30,377 bases of DNA from CAVSWN01 sp046728115 (GTDB lineage: Bacteria; Acidobacteriota; Vicinamibacteria; Vicinamibacterales; CAVVIG01): the NCBI GenBank assembly GCA_046728115.1, contig JBKPDW010000387.1:1-30377 (forward strand), written 5' to 3'. Shown here piece after piece: positions 1-8,918 of the stretch. How positions within the stretch are numbered: the first letter of the stretch is position 1; each line of letters starts with the position of its first letter. The notes under the pieces are model-generated. The model searched no databases. It was not told the DNA's origin and worked only from the letters and a program-made list of their open reading frames with translations. A program made the position numbers and the translations under genes.

Positions 1-8
1 GCACAAAT

Positions 9-1313
9 ATGGGCGTCTCCGCGACTCCGAATCCGGTCATTCGGGTTTCACGCATCCGTAAGAGCTACGGAGCCACGACGGCTGTCGCGGAGGTCTCTTT
101 CGACGTTCGCGAAGGCGAAGTGTTCGGGTTGATCGGGCCGAACGGCGCCGGCAAGACGACGACCCTGGAGTGCGTGGAAGGTTTGCGGACGCCCGATCGA
201 GGCGACGTCCTCGTTCTGGGGCTGGATCCCATGCGACACGTGCGCGCGTTGCAGGAGCGGATCGGCGTGCAGCTTCAAGAGGCGCAGCTCCAGAAGCGGA
301 TCAAGGTGCGGGAAGCCGTCGCCTTCTGCGCATCTCTGTACCGGAAACCGGTGGACGGCGCCCGGTTGATCGAGCAGTTGGGCTTGAGCGACAAGCGGAA
401 CGCCTGGTTCATGACGCTGTCCGGGGGCCAGAAGCAGCGCTTGTTCATCGCACTCGCGCTCATCAACGACCCCGATCTCGTCTTCCTCGACGAGTTGACG
501 ACCGGACTCGATCCGCAGGCGCGGCGCGCGATCTGGGATCTGGTGCGCGGCATCCGTCAGCGCGGCAAGACCGTCCTCCTGACGACGCATCTCATGGAGG
601 AGGCCGAACGACTATGCGACCGGGTGGCGATCATCGACCACGGTCGCATCATCGATATCGGCACACCCGCCGAACTCGTTCGACGGCACTGCCCCCAGCG
701 AACCGTCATCGTCGCGACCGCGGACGCCACGGCAGTGACTCGCTTTCACGCGATCCCGCACGTCGAGTCGATCAGCAGCGAAGGACGGCAGATCACCATT
801 CGCGGCCGCGGTAGCGAATTCGTCACGCGCGTGATCCAGTGCCTCGCGGAGAGCGCACGTGATGGCCAAGCTGCTCTTCACAGCAGCGACGCTTGCCGTA
901 CTGGTTCTGGCGGGCCGGCGCTACGCTCGCGTAGATGCGAGTGTGCCGCTGGTGTCGTTCACGCTGGCGCTGCTCTTCAGCACCCTGTGTGTCTTGTCTC
1001 TCGGATTTCTGATCGCCAGCCTGGTTCCGACTGCGCGCTTCGCGCAGCCGATCGGCACACTCGTTCTCTACTCCATGATTGGACTCTCGGGCTTGTTCGT
1101 TCCGGTCGACTCTCTTTCGCCGATAATGCGGGTAATTGCTCGCGCGCTTCCGCTCACCTATGCCGTATCGCTCCTGAAAGGAATCTGGTACGGCGAGGGC
1201 TGGTCCGGGCATCTCGGCGACGTTGCAGTGTTGACGCTGATGTTCCTGGCACTCACGACCCTGTCGGCCAAGGTCTTTCGATGGGAGTAGTCGCTGCCGC
1301 CGTTCGTCTATGA
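9..1313 (+). CDS. ABC-2-type transporter ATP-binding protein with an out-of-frame tail
   Basis: This is the cytosolic ATPase of an ABC-2 export system. The nucleotide-binding domain is complete: Walker A GPNGAGKT at residues 43-50, signature LSGGQ from 137, Walker B ending in D161-E162, and the H-loop histidine at 194. The normal sequence runs to about residue 283. From there the frame reads through the gene for its own permease, whose codons lie in another frame from about 859, so the last 150 or so residues (rich in Arg, Ser and Cys) are not a real domain. ATPases of this group normally end near 300-310 residues and are followed by a separate permease of about 250 residues. Here the end of the ATPase and the front of the permease are missing. 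The ATPase core could still fold, but the transporter is probably dead. No ribosome site can be judged because the start lies at the window edge. Confidence 0.8.
   Translation: MGVSATPNPVIRVSRIRKSYGATTAVAEVSFDVREGEVFGLIGPNGAGKTTTLECVEGLRTPDRGDVLVLGLDPMRHVRALQERIGVQLQEAQLQKRIKVREAVAFCASLYRKPVDGARLIEQLGLSDKRNAWFMTLSGGQKQRLFIALALINDPDLVFLDELTTGLDPQARRAIWDLVRGIRQRGKTVLLTTHLMEEAERLCDRVAIIDHGRIIDIGTPAELVRRHCPQRTVIVATADATAVTRFHAIPHVESISSEGRQITIRGRGSEFVTRVIQCLAESARDGQAALHSSDACRTGSGGPALRSRRCECAAGVVHAGAALQHPVCLVSRISDRQPGSDCALRAADRHTRSLLHDWTLGLVRSGRLSFADNAGNCSRASAHLCRIAPERNLVRRGLVRASRRRCSVDADVPGTHDPVGQGLSMGVVAAAVRL
859..1290 (+). pseudogene. ABC-2-type permease, C-terminal fragment
   Basis: From a GTG at 859 the frame encodes 143 residues with about four hydrophobic segments and a typical ABC-2 permease ending: a loop of the type SLVPTARFAQPIG, a helix containing GLSGLFVP, then LPLTYAVSLLKGIWYG. 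These match the second half of permeases that pair with ATPases like the upstream one. Intact relatives have roughly 100-120 further residues with two or three more helices, which are absent here. The fragment begins exactly where the ATPase frame loses its family sequence, so one deletion would explain both losses. It could be translated by coupling from the GTG, but half a permease is unlikely to work. Confidence 0.7.
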
Positions 1314-1354
1314 GGATTATTCTGGCGCCCCCTCGGTCGTTGGTGCTGTGAGAT

Positions 1355-1664
1355 TCACGATCTTGTCTCTTTTGTTGAATGCTCCGCCCGCTCCTTCACA
1401 CGCCGCAATTGATGGCGCCAGTACTGCTCGAACATGCGCGTCCACTCGTGGAGCGGACGGATCGCGTCCACGTTCGCCGCGTAGAGCATCTGCCGCCCTT
1501 CGCTTCGATACCGACGGCTGAGGCAGCCGCAGGGCGCCCACGATTGTCCGAGACCGGCCGTTCCAGTGGCTGGAGGGTTCGACCACGCGCGCGTGAAAAG
1601 AGCTGAGCTCGCCGCCGTACGGCTGCCGATCGCGTAACGAATGCGCGATCGAGTTGCGTTTCAC
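1355..1664 (-). pseudogene. ArsR-family winged-helix regulator, degraded
   Basis: Two pieces of an ArsR/SmtB-type DNA-binding repressor can be read on the minus strand in different frames. The upstream piece (about 1664 down to 1505) contains LRLPQPSVSK, the recognition-helix region that in intact members continues as a HLxVLxxAGLV stretch. The downstream piece (about 1515 down to the TGA at 1357-1355) contains SEGRQMLYAANVD followed by RPLHEWTRMFEQYW, the usual beta-wing and C-terminal helix. The residues that should join them, about 15, are missing and the frame changes, so a small deletion is likely. The N-terminal part also looks eroded. Such regulators often accompany SRPBCC or transporter genes; none is next to it. 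Confidence 0.6.
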
Positions 1665-1759
1665 TACGGCTCGTCAGGACCGCCCGCGCGTTTTTCTTCC
1701 GCCAACACGTCCGTCGAACGTGGAGCCCACTCGGCATTGACCTTGCCTTCACAAAGACA

Positions 1760-2941
1760 ATGCCCCACAGCCAGCTATCTCCAAGTAGAAGCCATCGAGA
1801 TCTGCAGATCGACTGGTTGCGCGGTCTCGCGATGACCTGCGTCATCGTCAACCACTCGAAGATGAGCTCCCTGCTGAGCTGGTTTTCCTACGAGCGATTC
1901 TGGAGCGTCACCGCCGCTGAAGTCTTCGTCGTGCTGTCGGGAACCGTGCTCGGCATGGTGTATGGCCGTCGGCTCGCCCGGGACGGGTGGGCCGCCGTCG
2001 TCCGAGGACTCGGCCGCCGTGCGCTGACGCTGTATGTCGCGTTCATCGCGGTGACCCTTTCGGCCCTGTTCCTTTCCCGATCGGGAATCGACGTCCGATC
2101 GATCGTGACATCGGACACTGGTACTGGTGCGGCCGGATGGTTCGCCGATCCTCGCGGAATGGACGTGGCTGCCTGGTGGGACGTCGTGCTCATGCGTCAT
2201 GGACCATGGCCATTCGAGATCGTGGGTTTGTACGTGTGGCTCGTCGTGGCCGCGGTGCCCTGCCTGATCGCGCTTCATTTTGGCGGCTGGCGTCCGCTCC
2301 TCGCCCTGAGCTGGGCGCTCTATCTGTGGTATCGCATCGCGCCGCACCCGCTCACGTCCGCAGAATTCGAGGTGATCTTTCCAATCCTCGCGTGGCAGCT
2401 CCTGTTCATCCACGGCATCGCTATCGGCTTTCACCGTGATCGCGTCAGCGCGTTCCTCGCACGGTGCCCAAGGGCGGTCCCGATCGTCGCCGCCGGCACC
2501 TCAGCAGCCTTTGTTGTGTTCGCGATGTGCAATCCGTGGACGGAAGGCCCGTCGTGGCTGCGGTGGAACGTCATTTCGCCAGAACGTTTCTCGGATGTGT
2601 ACGAGCGGTACTTCACGCTCACCGATCTCGGAATCGGCCGTCTCCTGAATCTCGCGGTGGCACTGCCAATGGGATATGCGGCACTGACGTGGTGCTGGAG
2701 GATTGCGTCGCCTCTCCAGGCCATTTTCGTCACGCTCGGGCAACAATCGCTCGGTGCATTCGTGCTGCACGTCTACGCCATCCTGCTGCTCGCGCACGTT
2801 CCGCTCTCGGACGACCTCTGGGCCAATACGCTCGTACAGGCGGTGCTCGTCGTCGGCATTGCAGCGCTGCTGAACGGCGTTCAACGCTTGCGTGTCAGTC
2901 GGAGCCCGAGGATCGTCTCGCCGCAGCCCGTGGCCGCTTAG
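1760..2941 (+). CDS. OpgC-like integral membrane acyltransferase-family protein
   Basis: This 393-residue polytopic membrane protein resembles OpgC/MdoC, which in enterobacteria transfers succinyl groups to osmoregulated periplasmic glucans, and the wider acyltransferase-3 fold. The first helix carries the family pattern DWLRGLAMTCVIVNH (D18, R21, N31, H32), followed by AEVFVVLSGTVLGMVYGRR in the second helix and about eight more hydrophobic segments. Length and layout fit intact members. No glucan synthase (opgG/opgH) lies nearby, so the acceptor is unknown. OpgC-like proteins are common as lone genes in soil bacteria. There is no clear Shine-Dalgarno sequence before 1760. Its stop codon overlaps, on the opposite strand, the stop of a short possible MFS remnant. 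Confidence 0.8.
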   Translation: MPHSQLSPSRSHRDLQIDWLRGLAMTCVIVNHSKMSSLLSWFSYERFWSVTAAEVFVVLSGTVLGMVYGRRLARDGWAAVVRGLGRRALTLYVAFIAVTLSALFLSRSGIDVRSIVTSDTGTGAAGWFADPRGMDVAAWWDVVLMRHGPWPFEIVGLYVWLVVAAVPCLIALHFGGWRPLLALSWALYLWYRIAPHPLTSAEFEVIFPILAWQLLFIHGIAIGFHRDRVSAFLARCPRAVPIVAAGTSAAFVVFAMCNPWTEGPSWLRWNVISPERFSDVYERYFTLTDLGIGRLLNLAVALPMGYAALTWCWRIASPLQAIFVTLGQQSLGAFVLHVYAILLLAHVPLSDDLWANTLVQAVLVVGIAALLNGVQRLRVSRSPRIVSPQPVAA

Positions 2942-3026
2942 ATCGGTTTGCCCTTCGGCGTAGCGGCCTGTCCTCGGTTCTTCGCCCTGGGTCCGAACCA
3001 CGCGAAGATGAAGACGCTGTAACGTC
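2938..3026 (-). pseudogene. Possible C-terminal remnant of an MFS transporter
   Basis: On the minus strand, just beyond the OpgC-like gene, a frame closed upstream by a stop reads about 28 residues ending at a TAA (2940-2938). It contains VFIFAWFGPRAKNR followed by a short polar tail, which resembles the end of the last helix and the 'FGPE(T/A)KGR' tail of major facilitator transporters. Nothing else of such a protein is visible; the sequence behind it is the 3' end of the RND gene region. The match is short, so this is a tentative call. If right, it is a third decayed gene in the first 3 kb. Confidence 0.35.
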
Positions 3027-3061
3027 ACGCACTCAGAACCCGGGCCTGTCTGGAATTGCCG

Positions 3062-6000
3062 TCACCGATCGGCAAACGCTGGTCGGGTACCGACGATCCT
3101 CCGGGTACGAACCAACGTCGCGAAGTATGTGTAGACGACCGGCGTCAGGTAGAGCGTGACCAGCTGAGAAACCAGCAGACCGCCGACCACGACCAGCCCG
3201 AGCGGACGCCTGGCTTCGCCGCCCGCACCAAAGCCGAGTGCGATAGGCATCGAGCCGAGCAAGGCAGCCATCGTCGTCATCATGATCGGTCGAAAGCGAA
3301 TCAGACACCCCTCGTAAATGGCGTCTGCGGGGCTCTTGCCGTGCTGCCGCTCCGCTTCGAGCGCGAAGTCGATCTGCATGATCGCGTTCTTCTTCACGAT
3401 GCCGACCAGCATGATGAGCCCGACGAACGAATAGACGTTCAGCTCGTTTCCGAACAACCGAAGCGTGATGAGCGCGCCAAGGCCCGCCGACGGCAGTCCT
3501 GACAGAATCGTGACGGGATGGATGTAGCTCTCGTAGAGCATTCCCAGCACGATGTAGACGACGCCGATGGCGATGAACAGGAGCAGGCCCAGGTTCTGCA
3601 TCGACACCTGAAACACCTTCGCGGAACCCTGGAAGGCCGTCGTCACGGTCGGAGGCAGCACGTCCGACGCCGTGCGCGTGATGCGGTCCACCGCAGCGCC
3701 GAGCGAAACGCCCGGACGGAGGCCGAATGAGATCGTGACGGAGGGAAGCTCGCCCGCGTGGTTGACCGTCTGCGGCCCGACGGTCTCTTCCGATGTCACG
3801 ACCGACTCGAGCGGTACAAGCGCGCCGCTGGACGATCTGAACGCGATGTCCTTCAGCGAATCGGCTTGCGCCTGATATTTCGGATCGAGCTCGAGCAGGA
3901 CCTTGTACTGGGCCGTCGGTCCATAAATCGTCGACGACCATTGGGGCCCGAAGCCTTCGTACAGCGCGCTTTCGATGTCGCTGGCACTCAGGCCTTCTAC
4001 AGCAGCCTTGTCGCGATCGATTACCAGGTTCAGCCGCGGGCTCTTCATCTGCATGTCATCGGAGACATCCTGCACTTCGGGAAGCGGTGCGATGGCATTC
4101 TCGAGCCGCGCGGCCCACCCGTAGAGCTCGTCGGTGTTTGCGCTCTGCACCGTCAGGTTGTAGGCACTGTTGCCCATGCGACCGCCGATCTGCAATGCGG
4201 GCGGGAGGCTGACGAACGCTCTGAAGCCAGGAAAGCCGAGGAGCTGCGGCCGAAGCTGCTGCGCCACCTGCGAGGCGGTCAGCGGCCTCGTGCGGCGAGG
4301 CACGAGCTGAATGTTGAATCGGGCCGTATTCATGGATCCAAACCCGCCGCCGGTCGAGGCGAAGAATGTGTCGACCGACGAGTTGCGGTTGATGATGTCC
4401 GAAATCCGCTTCACGTAGGACACCATCTCGTAGTACGACGTGCCTTGGGCGGCCTGGACGTTGATGTTCAGCGAATCGTTGTCCTGGTCCGGAATGAATC
4501 CCTTCGGGATGCTGACGAACGTCTGCTCGGTCGCCACGAGAACGGCGACAAAGACAACGAGCATGATAGGCCGGTGACGCAGCACGAAACCGAGGCTCCA
4601 CTGATAGCAACGGAACAGACGCTGGAACATCCACTCCATCAGGCGGGCGACCCGGCTCCTGGCGTGAAGGGCCGAGACGACGAGAAACCTGCTGCACAAC
4701 ATGGGCGTGAGCGTGATCGAGACGAGGCCCGACACGAGGATCGCGGTGCTTATCGTGACTGCGAACTCGCGGAAGAGACGGCCCAGGATGCCGCTCATGA
4801 ACAGGATGGGAATGAAGACGGCTGCCAGCGAGATGGTCATCGAGACGATGGTGAAACCAATCTCCTTCGAGCCGTGCAGTGCGGCCTCCATCGGTCCCTC
4901 GCCGTGTTCCATGTGCCGCACGATGTTCTCGAGCATCACGATCGCATCGTCGACCACGAAGCCGATGGAGAGAATGAGCGCCATCATCGACAGGTTGTCG
5001 AGCGTGTATCCGAGCAGCTCCATCACCGTGAACGTGCCCAGAATCGAGAATGGGAGTGCGAGCGCCGGAATCAGGGTCGCGGAGGCGTTGTGAAGGAAGG
5101 CGAAGATGACGGCGATCACGAGCGCCAGCGTGATCACCATCGTCCACTGGATGTCGGTGAATGCTTCGCGGATGTTCCGCGAGCGGTCCAGCCGAACAGC
5201 AAGGTGCACTGATGGCGGCATCGACTGCTCCAGCGACGGCAGGAGCGCGCGGATGGCACTGGTCACCTCGATCGTGTTGCTGCCTGGCTGTCTCATCACC
5301 TGGAGGTTGATCGCGCGGATGGCACCGGACTTCGAGTACAGCCACGACGCGTTCTTGTTGTCCTCGACGTTGTCGATAACCGTCGCCACCTGATCGAGCC
5401 TGACCGGCGTACCATGGCGATAGGCGACGACAATCGGCTTGAATGCGTCAGCGTTCATCAGCTGTCCCGCCGCCTTGATGTTGTAGGTGACGGAGGATCC
5501 GAAGAGCTGACCCGTCGGGACGTTGACGTTCCAGTTCTGCAGCGCCTGGTTGATCTCGTTGAGCCCGATTTCCTGGGCGTGCAGCTTGCCGGGATCGACC
5601 TGCACCCGCACGGCGTACTTCTGTGCGCCCTGCACCTGGACCTGCGACACACCGCTGATCATCGAGATGCGCGGCGCGACGATCGTCTCGGCGTAATCGT
5701 CCAGGACGTACATCGGAACTGTTTGAGACGTCAGCGCGAGAAACATGATCGGAGAGTCGGCCGGATTGAATTTGCGGAACGAGGGCGGCGCCGGCAGCCC
5801 GGCGGGCAGCAGCGGCATCACCGCCGCGATGGCCGTCTGCACGTCGACGGCGGCACTGTCGATGTTGCGGTTCAGATCGAACTGGAGCGTGATGTTGGAG
5901 CTGCCGTTCGAGCTCGACGACGTCATTTCATCGACGCCGGCGATGGTGGTGAACTGGCGCTCGAGAGGACTCGCCACCGCCGACGCCATGGTGCCGGGAT

Positions 6001-6220
6001 CGGCGCCCGGCGGCCCGGCGCCGACGTTCAGCGTCGGGAAATCCACGTTGGGCAGATCGCTGACCGGCAGCAGCCGATACGACACTGCTCCGAACACGGC
6101 GATGCCGAGCATGATGAGGCTGGTGGCGATCGGGCGCCTGATGAAGATCTCGGATAGATTCATGCGCGCTCGTTTCATCTGTAGCATCCCGATGCGCGCG
6201 GGCACACGTAGTGTTTCCAT
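3062..6220 (-). CDS. RND efflux pump inner-membrane subunit (AcrB/MdtB-type)
   Basis: This is a 1052-residue proton-driven exporter of the HAE-1 group of the RND superfamily, the inner-membrane trimer subunit of a tripartite pump. The first helix follows IFIRRPIATSL. The proton-relay aspartates are D424 and D425 (VDDAIVMLEN) in helix 4, and the partner lysine is in VKKNA (943-944) of helix 10. Two large periplasmic loops lie at about 50-350 and 570-870. The length is normal. Other members start at the fourth methionine (MNLSEIF, position 6163), so the 19 extra N-terminal residues may not be translated. No membrane-fusion protein or outer-membrane factor is encoded next to it, unlike the usual order, so partners must come from elsewhere. 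It is divergent from the TonB-dependent receptor. Substrate cannot be predicted. Confidence 0.93.
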   Translation of the reverse strand: METLRVPARIGMLQMKRARMNLSEIFIRRPIATSLIMLGIAVFGAVSYRLLPVSDLPNVDFPTLNVGAGPPGADPGTMASAVASPLERQFTTIAGVDEMTSSSSNGSSNITLQFDLNRNIDSAAVDVQTAIAAVMPLLPAGLPAPPSFRKFNPADSPIMFLALTSQTVPMYVLDDYAETIVAPRISMISGVSQVQVQGAQKYAVRVQVDPGKLHAQEIGLNEINQALQNWNVNVPTGQLFGSSVTYNIKAAGQLMNADAFKPIVVAYRHGTPVRLDQVATVIDNVEDNKNASWLYSKSGAIRAINLQVMRQPGSNTIEVTSAIRALLPSLEQSMPPSVHLAVRLDRSRNIREAFTDIQWTMVITLALVIAVIFAFLHNASATLIPALALPFSILGTFTVMELLGYTLDNLSMMALILSIGFVVDDAIVMLENIVRHMEHGEGPMEAALHGSKEIGFTIVSMTISLAAVFIPILFMSGILGRLFREFAVTISTAILVSGLVSITLTPMLCSRFLVVSALHARSRVARLMEWMFQRLFRCYQWSLGFVLRHRPIMLVVFVAVLVATEQTFVSIPKGFIPDQDNDSLNINVQAAQGTSYYEMVSYVKRISDIINRNSSVDTFFASTGGGFGSMNTARFNIQLVPRRTRPLTASQVAQQLRPQLLGFPGFRAFVSLPPALQIGGRMGNSAYNLTVQSANTDELYGWAARLENAIAPLPEVQDVSDDMQMKSPRLNLVIDRDKAAVEGLSASDIESALYEGFGPQWSSTIYGPTAQYKVLLELDPKYQAQADSLKDIAFRSSSGALVPLESVVTSEETVGPQTVNHAGELPSVTISFGLRPGVSLGAAVDRITRTASDVLPPTVTTAFQGSAKVFQVSMQNLGLLLFIAIGVVYIVLGMLYESYIHPVTILSGLPSAGLGALITLRLFGNELNVYSFVGLIMLVGIVKKNAIMQIDFALEAERQHGKSPADAIYEGCLIRFRPIMMTTMAALLGSMPIALGFGAGGEARRPLGLVVVGGLLVSQLVTLYLTPVVYTYFATLVRTRRIVGTRPAFADR

Positions 6221-6433
6221 AGAAAGTCGCTCGGCAAATCCTTGTGGAGGAATGCCAGCGAAGGTCTGCGATCGTCACGCGTTTACCGTTCATGAACCGG
6301 TCAACGGATGAGTCGGCTCCCTTCCTTGAATAGCGGCTGGGAATTGGCAGTCTTCGATTAGATTCTTCATGTCGGCTCGATCGTTCGACGTTGTTTTCGG
6401 AGCGGCGACTTCACCAGCGCCCGATTGACATCG
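6221..6433. promoter_or_regulatory. Divergent intergenic region with a perfect 10-bp palindrome
   Basis: About 200 bases separate the divergent RND pump and TonB-receptor genes, so promoters for both should lie here. The clearest symmetric element is GTTCATGAAC at 6288-6297, a perfect 10-bp palindrome flanked by C-rich sequence. No regulator gene is adjacent. A short palindrome can arise by chance, so an operator role is only a suggestion. Confidence 0.3.
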
Positions 6434-8869
6434 ATGCCCAACAGATCACATGCGATTGCTGTCCTCATCCTCAGTCTGTGCACGGCAGGAGCCGCCGCGG
6501 CGCAGGAGCCTGGTCGGGTTGTCGTCACGCTCGTCGTCGAGGAGCTGCGCATTCCGGCCGTCGACGTCGAGTTGCGCAGCATCGATGGAAACGTGACGCT
6601 CGGACGATCGACGAGCGATGCGGTCGGCCAGGTGACATTCCCCGATGTGCCCGTGGGGCGCTACGTCGTCCGGGCGGTCCGGGAGGGGTTTTCCGACGCA
6701 GAGTCAGCGCCGTTTACGGTTCGCAACGGCTCGACGGAACAGGTGTTGGTGGAGATGCACCTCTCCTTCGTCCGGGAGAGCGTGGACGTGGTGGTGCCGG
6801 CCAACTCGCCGACAGAGAGTCTGCAGCCGGTGGCGGTGAGCGACGTGTTGAACGGCGCCAAGATGGACCTGCAGCCGCTGGCGGGCGACGACTTCAAGTC
6901 GCTGCTGACGGTGCTGCCGAGTATCGTCCGCGGCCCGGATGGCCGGCTGCGCGTCAAGGGCGGCATCCCGACGACCGGGGCCCTTCAGATTAGCAGCGCA
7001 AATCTCAACGACCCGTCGACTGGAGACTTCGACCTCGAATTGTCCAGCAGCGCTATTGAATCGATCGAGGTCCTGTCAAATCCGTTCGCCGCGGAGTATG
7101 GGCGGTTTTCGACGAGCGTCACGCGAGTGCGCACCAAGCGGGGCACGAACGAATGGGTGTTCAAACCGAGCAATCTCGCCCCCGGTTTCGGGACAGGGAT
7201 CGTCAACAAGTTCGAGCCGCGGTTCTCGATCTCGGGACCGATCAAGCGCGACCGGCTGCTCTTCGGCGAGTACTTGCAATATCGGTATATCCGCACGCCG
7301 GTCAAGAGCCTGCCTGGTAATCCTCGGATCGGTCTGGACAGCTTCGACTCGTTTACGCGGCTCGACGGCGTGCTGTCGGCGCGTCATGAGCTCACGGGAG
7401 GCGTCATCTACTTCCCCCGGAAGATCACCAATGCGACGATGTCAACGTTCCGGCCGGAGGAGACGACGCCGAGGTTCACCCAGAACGGGTTCTCTGCGGG
7501 AGCCGTCGACCGGATCATTCTGTCGGCCAACTCGGTGCTCGAGTCGACGCTCGCCGTGCGCACCTTCGAGGTCGACGAGAAGCTCCAGGGCGACCGGCCG
7601 ATGGTGTATGCGCCGCAAACCCAGAGCGGCCACTTCTTCAACCGCCAGGAGCGCAACGTTCGAAGTCTGCAATGGGTCGAGGTGCTGACGATCTCGAAGG
7701 ATGATTGGGCGGGCGACCATGTGTTCAAGTTCGGCGTGGACCTCCAGCGGTCGCGTTTCGACGGCGACAGCTTCAGCCACGAGGTCGACGTCGTACGCCT
7801 CGACGGTTCACTGGCCGAACGAAGTATCTACCTGCCGACATTGACACACCCTGATGTCAGCGGAACGGAGTTTGCGGTGTTCGCCCAGGACCGCTGGCGC
7901 GTCAACGATCGCCTGATGTTCGAGCTGGGCTTCCGTGGGGATCACGACGACATTGTCGAGCGCTACAACTACTCTCCGCGGATAGGCGCGTCGGTCAGCG
8001 TGCTTCCCGAGGGCCGCGGGATCCTGCGAGGAGGGTTTGGGAAGTTTTCGGAACGCACGCCGCTCACGGTCGGCGCATTCACACAATACGAGGTGCAGAC
8101 CGCCAGTCGCTTTGCTCCCGGCGGCTCGCCGCTTGGTGCCCCGGTCACCTTCGCGCACGTCGTCGATGGCTCTCTGAAGACCCCGGAGAGCATCGTGCAG
8201 ACAGCCGCCTGGGATGAGCGCTTCGGACGACGTTTCTTTTTCAAGACCGCCTACCTTCACCGGAACGGGTCGCACGCCTATATCGTTCAGCCGGACTCGG
8301 GCCGCGGCGTGCTGACGCTCTCGTCCACCGGCGCGTCGAAGTACTGGGAGCTCGAGACCACGGGACGGTTTCTGGCCAGCGAGTTCCGCGACGTGAGCGT
8401 CTCGTACGTGCGATCGCATAGCACGCGCGATCTCAACGATTACGACGAGTTCTTCGGCAACTTCAGGAATCCGATCATCAGGGCGAACGAGAACTCGTTG
8501 AGCTCGACCGACGTACCCAATCGACTGATCGTCCGCGGCACGCTGGGGTTGCCCGGCCGCTGGGTATTCGCGCCGATATTCGAATGGCGTACGGGATTCC
8601 CCTGGTCGGCTGTGAACGAGTTCCAGGATTTCGTCGGCACCCGGAACGAAGCGGGCCGCCTTCCGGCGGTGAAGACGCTCGATTTCACACTGGCGCGGCC
8701 ATGGCGCTTCGGAAAACGCGAGTTCATGGCCGGAATCAAGGTGTACAACACGTTTGCCTCCGGGAGCGACCGCGATGTGCAGAACAACATCACGTCTCCC
8801 GATTACGGCACGTTCTACAATCCAATTCAGCGCTCGATCGGGTTCCTGGTGTCGGCTGGCAAACCCTGA
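6434..8869 (+). CDS. TonB-dependent receptor with carboxypeptidase-regulatory-like N-terminus
   Basis: This predicted outer-membrane active-transport channel belongs to the type expanded in Acidobacteriota. ATG 6434 gives a clean Sec signal (MPNRSHAIA, a hydrophobic core, then AAAAQE); a TTG three codons upstream (6425) is also possible. Residues about 30-115 form a beta-sandwich regulatory-like domain (VGQVTFPDVPVGRYVVRA). The plug follows at about 120-235 and includes SIESIEVLSNPFAAEYGRFS-like sequence typical of the plug's end. The rest is the barrel, ending in short aromatic-alternating strands. At 811 residues it is shorter than many acidobacterial members of about 1,000-1,100. The last residues (SAGKP) lack the terminal Phe or Trp usual for barrel insertion. 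The gene for a symporter fused to a binding domain starts about 50 bases downstream, so the two may act as outer- and inner-membrane steps of one uptake route. Confidence 0.88.
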   Translation: MPNRSHAIAVLILSLCTAGAAAAQEPGRVVVTLVVEELRIPAVDVELRSIDGNVTLGRSTSDAVGQVTFPDVPVGRYVVRAVREGFSDAESAPFTVRNGSTEQVLVEMHLSFVRESVDVVVPANSPTESLQPVAVSDVLNGAKMDLQPLAGDDFKSLLTVLPSIVRGPDGRLRVKGGIPTTGALQISSANLNDPSTGDFDLELSSSAIESIEVLSNPFAAEYGRFSTSVTRVRTKRGTNEWVFKPSNLAPGFGTGIVNKFEPRFSISGPIKRDRLLFGEYLQYRYIRTPVKSLPGNPRIGLDSFDSFTRLDGVLSARHELTGGVIYFPRKITNATMSTFRPEETTPRFTQNGFSAGAVDRIILSANSVLESTLAVRTFEVDEKLQGDRPMVYAPQTQSGHFFNRQERNVRSLQWVEVLTISKDDWAGDHVFKFGVDLQRSRFDGDSFSHEVDVVRLDGSLAERSIYLPTLTHPDVSGTEFAVFAQDRWRVNDRLMFELGFRGDHDDIVERYNYSPRIGASVSVLPEGRGILRGGFGKFSERTPLTVGAFTQYEVQTASRFAPGGSPLGAPVTFAHVVDGSLKTPESIVQTAAWDERFGRRFFFKTAYLHRNGSHAYIVQPDSGRGVLTLSSTGASKYWELETTGRFLASEFRDVSVSYVRSHSTRDLNDYDEFFGNFRNPIIRANENSLSSTDVPNRLIVRGTLGLPGRWVFAPIFEWRTGFPWSAVNEFQDFVGTRNEAGRLPAVKTLDFTLARPWRFGKREFMAGIKVYNTFASGSDRDVQNNITSPDYGTFYNPIQRSIGFLVSAGKP

Positions 8870-8918
8870 TCGCCTCGTCGATTGACATCGCCGGGATGGG
8901 ACGCATGATTCGAGCGCT

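Noticed and set aside
3758..5212. 484-codon plus-strand open frame
   Set aside because: It lies wholly opposite the RND pump gene; its product is rich in Arg, His, Asp and Glu with no family features, as expected for the antisense of a GC-rich gene.
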